From contig CM034412.1 of NCBI GenBank assembly GCA_019925095.2, positions 2,728,001 through 2,792,000 on the forward strand: a DNA stretch of 64,000 nt, written 5' to 3'. The DNA comes from Dendrolimus kikuchii (taxonomy: Eukaryota > Arthropoda > Insecta > Lepidoptera > Lasiocampidae). Shown one piece after another: positions 9,527 through 18,500 of the stretch. The notes below the pieces were generated by a model that did not search any database, was not told the origin of the DNA, and saw only the letters and a list, made by a program, of their open reading frames with translations. The first letter of the stretch is position 1. Each line of letters begins with the position of its first letter. A program made the position numbers and the translations under genes.

Positions 9527-12500
9527 CTGCAACAAGACCAAAATTTAAAAAACTGTAACATAATTACGCCAAAAAGTAAGGACAATTATCGCAGTAGTTG
9601 CTAATCAAGCCAACTGAGACACTTTCTATAATGATAGCAAGTTATGACGTCATAACTGCACCTACTATTTTTGAAGTGAAACTTCTATATATTAGGATTT
9701 TTTCTGTCACCAAAAAAGCGTTACGGCCGTGGTGAAAGGCGGCATAATTTTGGAGTATACATGGGGAGAGGCGGCATATATGTTAGAATAGACTATCGAT
9801 GTTTTTATTGGTACATACATACATACATAACTTCACGCCAGCTCCCTTGCGGGGTAGGCACGAACAACAGAGTGCCATTTAGGCTTATTCTTACACACCT
9901 CACTTGCCTCTTTGACATTCATAACTCTTGTCATGTTTTTATTGGTACCGGATCGAATTCAGTCTTTTTGTTTGAAAAAAGACTGAACATGACAAGAGTA
10001 CATCCGTGCAGGAACGGAGAAAGAATACAATTTCCTGCGGCCGGGCGGCCTGTCGTAAGAGGCGACTTAACAACCCACAGCCAGGTGGTAGGGCATTTGT
10101 CCGACTGGATGGCTACCACCCCTGGTCTAAAGTATGTCGCCATAACAACCTTCGAGTTGTGTTCCGGCATTAGTGAGCAGGTTCCAGTTTCCCTTAAGAG
10201 ATCAGCAGCGCATTTGTAGCACCTTTGGTGTTGCAAATGTCCATAGGCGATGGTAACCGCTTTCCATCAAGTGGGTCATTTGCCTGTCTGCTGATCTCCT
10301 GCAATAAAAAAAAAAAAAAAGTTATGAATGTCAAAGAGGCAAGTGAGGTGTGTAAGAATAAGCCTAAATGTCACTCTGTTGTTCGTGCCTACCCCGCAAG
10401 GGAACTGGCGTGAAGTTATGTATGTATGTTTGAAAAAAAAAATGTACCTAACGAAATCATAATTTGCAGTAAAGATGCGAAAAATCGAAATGTGCGCTGG
10501 GACACATAGTAAATGTGAAACTTCAACGGACGAGTGGAAATACGAATCGCAACGACATTTTAATTTCAAAATTTCACGGGCAGGTTTTCAAATTGGACAA
10601 GTATTCATACATTAACAACTTGCTCGTAAAAATTCAAGTTAAAATTTTGTTGCGAGTCGTTTTGCCACTTGTTCGTTGCCATTTTTTGAACAGTTAACTA
10701 ACATCTAGAGCGGTGCAAATTCTAATCTAATTGTTGACATTGCCACTTCATGTAATCTATACTAATAATACTAATCTTATACTAATATATAAAGCTGAAG
10801 AGTTTGTTTGTTTGATTGAACGCGCTAATCTCAGGAACTATTGGTCTGATTTGAAAAATTCTTTCAGTGTTAGATAGCCCATTTATCGAGGAAGGCTACA
10901 GGCTATATATCATCACGCTAAAACCAATAGGAGCGGAGCACCAATGAAGAATGTTTCAAAATCGGGGGGGTAAATTCCACGCGGACGACGTCGCAGGCAC
11001 AGCTAGTAACGTCATAAAGAAGTTTGTGAGTTTGGATGTTCGGGGTAAACTCCAGTACTACTGATTCGATTTTAAAAATTCTTTCACCAGTAGAAAGCTA
11101 CATTATTCTTGAGTGACATAGGCTATATTTAATTGTGATTAATAATTAATAAATCAAAAAAGTAAAAATGTCTTACGCGCAGCGAAATGGGCACGGGAAC
11201 GCCTGTCAAATATGTTACAGCAATAACGTTACACGCAAGAACTGCGCACATCCTTGTACGAGGCACGAAGTACAAAGGTTAATTAAACCTTATAATGCGT
11301 GCGTGGGGCAAATGTATTTCCCGTCGCCCCGCACACGTGCAAATGTTTTGTATGTTTGAGATGTTAAATCCAGTCGTGCGTCGGAGCTGACAGACAAGTT
11401 TTTTATTCCAAGAATATAAGAAATAAATTTTAAAAATGATAATCGAAGAGCACTTACCAGAATCCTTCTTACCCCATCCACCCATAAGGAATGTCCTTTT
11501 CTCCAAAGATATGTTAAAGTATCTGTCACTAATTGGGAGACACAGCGGTTTAACAAAATCTGCAATAAAAAAAAAAACAATATTTTACGAGGTGTAATCC
11601 ATCATGAACATCCTACCGTCCGGGGACAATAGTAGTCAAGTTTTGAACTCCCAATAGCATGCTCGGACCTACCAACTAAACTACCTCTTTAGGCGCGTTC
11701 CTCTTGTACCTCACAACGCCCAAAATGCTCCTTTAGCCGTTGCACATAGCGATATGGTCGCCGCGAAAATGTCACTAATGACGCCATAATTTTCGATCGT
11801 GCAGCGCTCACGACGACCCATGTCAAGAGGTGGGTCGAATAATCCGTTCCACTTGAGTTTACGATAGTAACGCCCGCAAGCAAGTAGAAGGGCAAAAATC
11901 GCGGTCGGCGGAACGTAGCCTATGATTCATCTCGACACCGTCGTCAGGACCCCCGGGAACCAAACACATATCCGATGGTCTTTTTATCAATGCGACGCAT
12001 GCGAGTGCGAGCATAGCGCAGCGCCATTTTAGACTACTCTGCTCTACTAATTAGAATAGAATAGAAAACACTTAATTGTTCACCAAATAAACAATTACAG
12101 AATGAATAATTACAATAATTTAACGGCAAAACAAAAGGCGGCCTTATCGCTTAAAGCAATCTCTTCCAGGCAACCTGACTGAGAGGATACTTTTAATAAC
12201 TTATGTCTAATATAATTATATTAAAAGAAGTAAAATAAAAAAGGTAGAACAGTACAACGTGGACAGTAAACAGCTTAGTTAAGCAGAATAGAAAAATATG
12301 TATTTTATTATAAACTAAGGTAATGGTTTTTGACAGATTTTTTAGATATGGCAAGTGAGTTAGCTTTTCTGACATCTACGTGTAAGGAGTTCCAAAGGCA
12401 AGCCTGCACAGCGAAGGATTTGGTGTAAAATGTTGAAGAATGTGCAGGTGCCTTTAACAGGAGGTTATTAAAGGAAAGCAAATCGAAGGTGTGTAAAGTA

Positions 12501-15500
12501 TGAAGAAAGTTGAAACATTCCTTAAGGTAAGGAGGAATGTAGGGTATAAATAGTGTACGCTATAATAAATGTAGAAGATATGCATTCCGACGAAGTGATA
12601 TTGGCAGCCACTTGAGTTTTTTGCGATATTCAGAAACTAATTGTCCTTACTATAATCGTCATTTCTATTATTATCTCTTTTTGTGCCTGTTTACCTCCAC
12701 CATTTTGACTCTTAGGCTACGTTCCACGAGAGGCTCACAACGACCACGTTCACGACCGCGATTTTTTCCGTTTCACTTGCTTGCGGGCGCTACAATCATA
12801 AACTCTAGTGGAACGGATTATGGAGCGTTGATGCCATTGACGACGAAATATACAAATGTCATTGGTTGATTTAAAAAGGAGTTTTTGGCGGGAACTGGAA
12901 GGAGACGTCATGCTGTGCAGTTTTATTCTCTAAAAATGTGTAAAATTACTCTAAAATGAACAATAGTTGTAGGATATTGATAGTTTTTGAGTAGTAATTA
13001 TGTGTTTATGTGAGAAATGTGAACTATATAGTCATATGTGGCTTTTCGAGTTTTCACAAGAACTCCGTTGAATGGCGTCGCTTTTAGCCTACAATACAAC
13101 TGCGCTACTATACGAAGACTTATACATCAGAATTGGCTGTATGGACTAAGATTCCTTTGCCTGCCTTTGTGGCGAATTCTACTACTACTACTTGATTTAA
13201 AAATCGCGCCTTTTTTAATGTCAATCGATAGAGAGTACTAATGCTTTGTGATCAACGCCCACTTCGACCCACTTCTCGACATGGGTCAATGTGAGACTGT
13301 GTGATCGCAAATAATGACGTCATCCCTGACGTTTTCGCTACGACCATAACGATCGCGGTCGCCTTGTGGAACGGCAGACACAGCATTTTGGGCGTTGTGT
13401 GTGTGTGTGTGTGTGGGAGAGAGAGAGAGATAACACTTTATTGTACACCATTACAGAAAACACAGAAAAACTTATAGCCTAAAAATATTGTAAATGTGCA
13501 CAATGGGCAGTCTTCCAGACAACCCGTGGCAGGAATAAAACAAATTATACTTGTCAAAGGTGGTATACATAAATATAGGTGTGCAGTTACTTAAATTATA
13601 TTTTATTCTTTAATAAACATATATAAGTATGTAATGTAAAATATTATATAAGTAAGAATTATACTTAATAGACATATATAAATACACCTATTAATATTAC
13701 ATACATTTTTTTAAATTTTTTATTGCAGAAGCTCAGCAGACAGACAGACGGCCCACTTGATGGAAAGCGGTTACCATCGCCTATAGACATTTGCAACACC
13801 AAAGGTGCTACAAATGCGCTGCTGCTCTCTTAAGGGAGACTGGAACCTGGTCACTAATGCCGGAACACAACTCAAGGTTGTTATGGCGACATACTTTAGA
13901 CCAGGGGTGGTAGCTATCCAGTCGGGCAAATGCCCTACCACCTGGCTGTGGGTTGTTTTGTCGCCTCTTACGACAGGCCGCCCGGCCGCAGGAAAATTGT
14001 ATTCTTTCTCCGTTCCTGCACGGATAAAACATAAATATATAGATATGTATATGTATATACATATACATAAATATACGTAAAAATATCAAACACCACTATG
14101 TGGTGTATTTTTGTCATGTTCTTAAATATTGCTAGTGATTTAGCTTGTCTAACAGTAACAGGCGTGAGATATTGAAGGATCCTGCTTAAAGTTACTTTCT
14201 TATGATTTATTTATTTACCATTGTATTGTGCGTCTTCTTTGAGCCTAATCAAAGCTATGTCGTTGAGATAGCTTTTGTCTTCAGGATCATAGGCCTCGTG
14301 GATAATGATCTCTTCAATTGGGATGTCTTGGACAGGATCGGAGCAGCTATCCCAATAATCGCAATCCATAACGCTTGATGTATTCCATTCACCAAGACGC
14401 ACATAGCTGTAAAAATATTTACTAATTTTTTGAAGTGAAACTTCTATATAGACGGAGTTTTAGGCTTTTTCAGTCACGAAAAAGCGTTACGGCCGCGTGG
14501 AAGAGCGGCATAAATTTAGACTAGACGTGGTGAGAGGCGGCATAATGTTAGAGTAGACTATCGATGTTTTTATTGGTTCCGGATCGAATTCAGTTTTTTT
14601 GTTTGATAAAATAAAATATGTTGAAATAAAAAATGCATTAATTAAAACGTACCTAACCTAACCAAATCATAATTTGCAGTAAACCTGCGAAAATTCTAAA
14701 TGTGTGCTGGGATACATAGTAGAAGTGAAACTTCAACGGACAAGTGGAAAAACGAATCGCAACATAGTTTTAACTTGAAGTTTTACGGGCAGATTGTTAA
14801 TATACTTGTCCGATTTGAAAACCTGCCCGTACGCCAGGTGGTAGGGCATTTGCCCGACTGGATGGCTACCACCCCTGGTCTAAAGTATGTCGCCAAAACA
14901 ACCTAGGGGGAGAAAGCATCGCATGAAACTGAAAGTCTCGGACATTGACGCAGAGTTGGTAGCTTTTTGGTTTGGAGTGGAACTCATTGCCGGAGTCTGT
15001 CTTGTCCGGATATCTTGAAGTCCCTTGTGAATAGGTCTCTTCTAAGTAAGCATGCTCTATTTTAGACCATATCTTCACTCTGCATCGGGCGAGATCATGG
15101 TCAAACGCGAAACTGCTATGTCGCCATAGCAACCTTGAGTTGTGTTCCGGCATTAGTGACCAGGTTCCAGTCTCCCTTAAGAGAGCAGCAGCGCATTTGT
15201 AGCAACTTTGGTGATATGTCCATAGGCGATGGTAACCGCTATCCATCAAGTGGGCCGTCTGCCTGTCTGATTATCTCCTGCAATAAAAAAAAAAACAACT
15301 TGAAGTTAAAAAAAATTCTTAGCAGACCATTTTAGTACTTCAGGATTTTTTACTAAGCTACAATTTTTTATTATTTTTAAATGTCAATCAACTTAAGAAA
15401 CGTATAAAGTTAGATATTAAACATTTTTTTTTTCCCTCGTTGCCAAAAGTACTGCATGCCGTTCTCATATTCGTATCGTTAAGACGTCATCAGTATAATG

Positions 15501-18500
15501 CGCCGTCCTATTAGGAGTCGCTACTGCCCTGGTCGGCACGTATCAACTGACGATGTGCCTACTTTCACCAGCACTTATATAGTACGAAATATTCTCAACT
15601 GCCCGCGCATATACTAAAAGATTTTTTATTTGTCAGTTACTTAATTATGTAAAAGGAAAAACATTTGTTCATGTTTTAGATATTATGGCCAAGTTGTATA
15701 TGCTGTCAGAGGCTAATTCGGAAATAGATGATTTCTTAAATAAAATTACTGACCAGCTGCCTACATGGTTGTAGTTTAGTGGTGCCTATTGAAATTGAGA
15801 TGTCATATTAGGATTAGACACGCATATCGCCATTCGCATTCGCCAGGTGGTAGAGTATTTGCTCGACTGGATGGCGACCACCCCTGGTCTAGAGTATGCC
15901 GCCATAACAACCTTGTGTTGTGTTCCGGCATTAGTGACCAGGTTCCAGTCTCCTTTAAGAGAGCAGCAGCGCATTTGTAGCACCTTTGGTGTTGCAAATG
16001 TCCATAGGCGATGGTAACCGCTTTCCACTAAGTGGGCCGTCTGCTTGTCTGCTGAACTCCTGCAATAAAAAAAATAAAAAAATATCTTCTCCGTCGTGGC
16101 AAAATTAAGTAATTGACAAATATTTTTTTTCTAATATATGCGCCGGGTAGTTGAGAATACTTCGCACTATAAAAGTGCTGGTGAAAGTAGGCACATCGTC
16201 AGTTGATACGCGACCGTCAGGGCAGTAGTGACTCCTAAATTATACTGATGACGTCTTAACGATAACAATATGAGAACGGCATACAGTACTTTGGCGACGA
16301 GGGTAAATCAAAAACATTTTTTACTTTAATATCTAACTTTAGATGTTACTTAAGTTGACTAACATTTAAACATAATTAAAAATTGTATTGCATGACAAAA
16401 ATCTCAAAAAAAAGAAAATATCTGTGTATAGTAGGGGAGACTGGGGATTATTGACCAAATTTCTGTTAAAACGCTTGTATTATTATTGTTCTCGTGTATA
16501 TTATCCTAATAGCTAAAATGTCTGAAAGATACACTATTAAGCTAAGTTTGAAACTAACTCTAATATTGTGTAAGTACTAGTCGCAAGGAATTCATACAAC
16601 TCGATTCCCTTTAAGAAACTAGCAATTAGTAACCAAAAGGTCGAAAGCGCCATGCATTCATTGCTGTTTACGCGTTTTGTTCAAACATATTGTTACATGC
16701 CGACAAAGTGAATGCACACCTGGTTTATTGCCTTTCCCCGCATTTGTACTTCTTGTGTTTACTTTGTGTTTAAAATTTGCAATTTTACAATAGCCTATTG
16801 TTATTGTACTTGTTTATGGCCGCAGGTGTGCGGATTACGGTTTCTCGGAAACTTTAGTCCACGCGGCCTATTGTTGTATTGTACAGTTTAGTACAAAACG
16901 ATGCCCGAACGGGGGGAGGGAGGGGGGTGAAGCAGTCAAGCGACGATTACGATACAAGCAAGACGTGTGTACATTCGATAAACTGTATAGTGACGGAATT
17001 TGCTCGTGTTATAGAATCGTGCAATTTGCACTGGTTGTCTCCAGTTATATTTGAACCTGTGTTATACGTGTTTGTATAGTTCTAATAAACTCTAATTCCT
17101 ATGGCATTTTTAATTCGAGTCCCGCACTCGTAACAATATTATTACTAGTGTCTCTATAAATTAACTAGAAAGCGCCATGAAGTTATTGGCGCTTATGTTT
17201 TATGTTCATGCATATATTATTACTGTTGCAGTGGAACATTTACAAGCCAATAGATGGCGTTGTGCAATAATTGAGGTCACAAATTATTTCCGACACGTAC
17301 AAAGAATACATAAAAATTTCCAATAATAACAGATGGGCCTAGGCTTGCGAGGAACAACAATGGCCTCGCTGGAAGATCTTCCTATGAGACGGAAGAGTAT
17401 TCCATCTCGCTTATCCACCTAGTCGGGACATCTCTACACTGTATTACTATCTTTTACGCTCGGCGGCTTTCCGGTTCTACACGTATAGGATGAAATAGTA
17501 ACTCATAACCCGTTCGGGCACCGGCTTCTGTTTCAATATATGCGGTAAGGTTCCAAAATTAAAATACAAATTCTACATACATACGTAACTTCACGCCAGT
17601 TCCCTTGCGGGGTAGGCACGAACAACAGAGCGCCATTCAGGCTTATTCTTACACACCTCACTTGCTTCTTTGACATTCATAACTCTTGTCATGCACGCTC
17701 GTCTGTTCTTAAGGCTCCTGACATCACCTTCTATTAGTACACGATCAATTCTACTCAAATTCTAATAAGAAATTAATCGCAAGTAAGACGTTTTTCAACA
17801 GCGGTGTAGTCGGTGCTTACATCATACGATATGTTTTTTCAACCGGGTGACCCTGGTTCAGACTCACGATTTTATATGGATTTTCTTCTTTGCCAAAATG
17901 GCTACGCGACCCCATTTAGGTCAGTTACAAATATTTATAATGATAAAATACTTACAAATTATTGTTGTTAGCGTATTTTTTGTTGCTGACGCAGTGCGCT
18001 GCAGTCAGCACGTATTTTTGTGAAATAAGTGTTCCTTCACACACAAATTCGGTTTTGGAAGCTGAAATAACATTCTACAGTGAGCTAATCTCTTTCAGGC
18101 AAACTTTAGATGAGCAAGATCTTATTACAGAGTGGACAGAGTAAAAAACAATTAAAATGAACAAGTTGGGGGTAGGCTCAACAATAACTTTAATATTACT
18201 CGTTGACACTTGCCATCTTTGTCTTTAGTGATGACGGCTACTGAAAAGTGGTCAAAACGTCGGAATAAAAATCAAATAAAATACCGGGTTTAAAACCCTT
18301 AAAACCTTGTGTTATTTCGTGTACAAGTAAAGTAGCTATTAAAGATAATTAATTAAGTTGTAACGTAATAATTTAATATCTTCGTATAATAAATATATAA
18401 ATAAAGTGTCATAGCCTTCTTGATATTAATCAAGAAGGCTATGACGCTTTGTACATTGGTATAAAGACTGTCTGCTGATTTGACTGTAAACTACTGGATT

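Larger units (their letters stand above)
9672..10610. mobile_element. Interspersed repeat J, copy 1, split by insertions
   Basis: The outer segments (9672-9975 and about 10440-10610) match 14424-14820: GAAGTGAAACTTCTATATA, AGCGTTACGGCCG, ATCGATGTTTTTATTGG, and CAAATCATAATTTGCAGTAA-like blocks. Both copies lie just upstream of protease exons within introns. The middle holds RTE and SINE-1 insertions. Confidence 0.75.
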
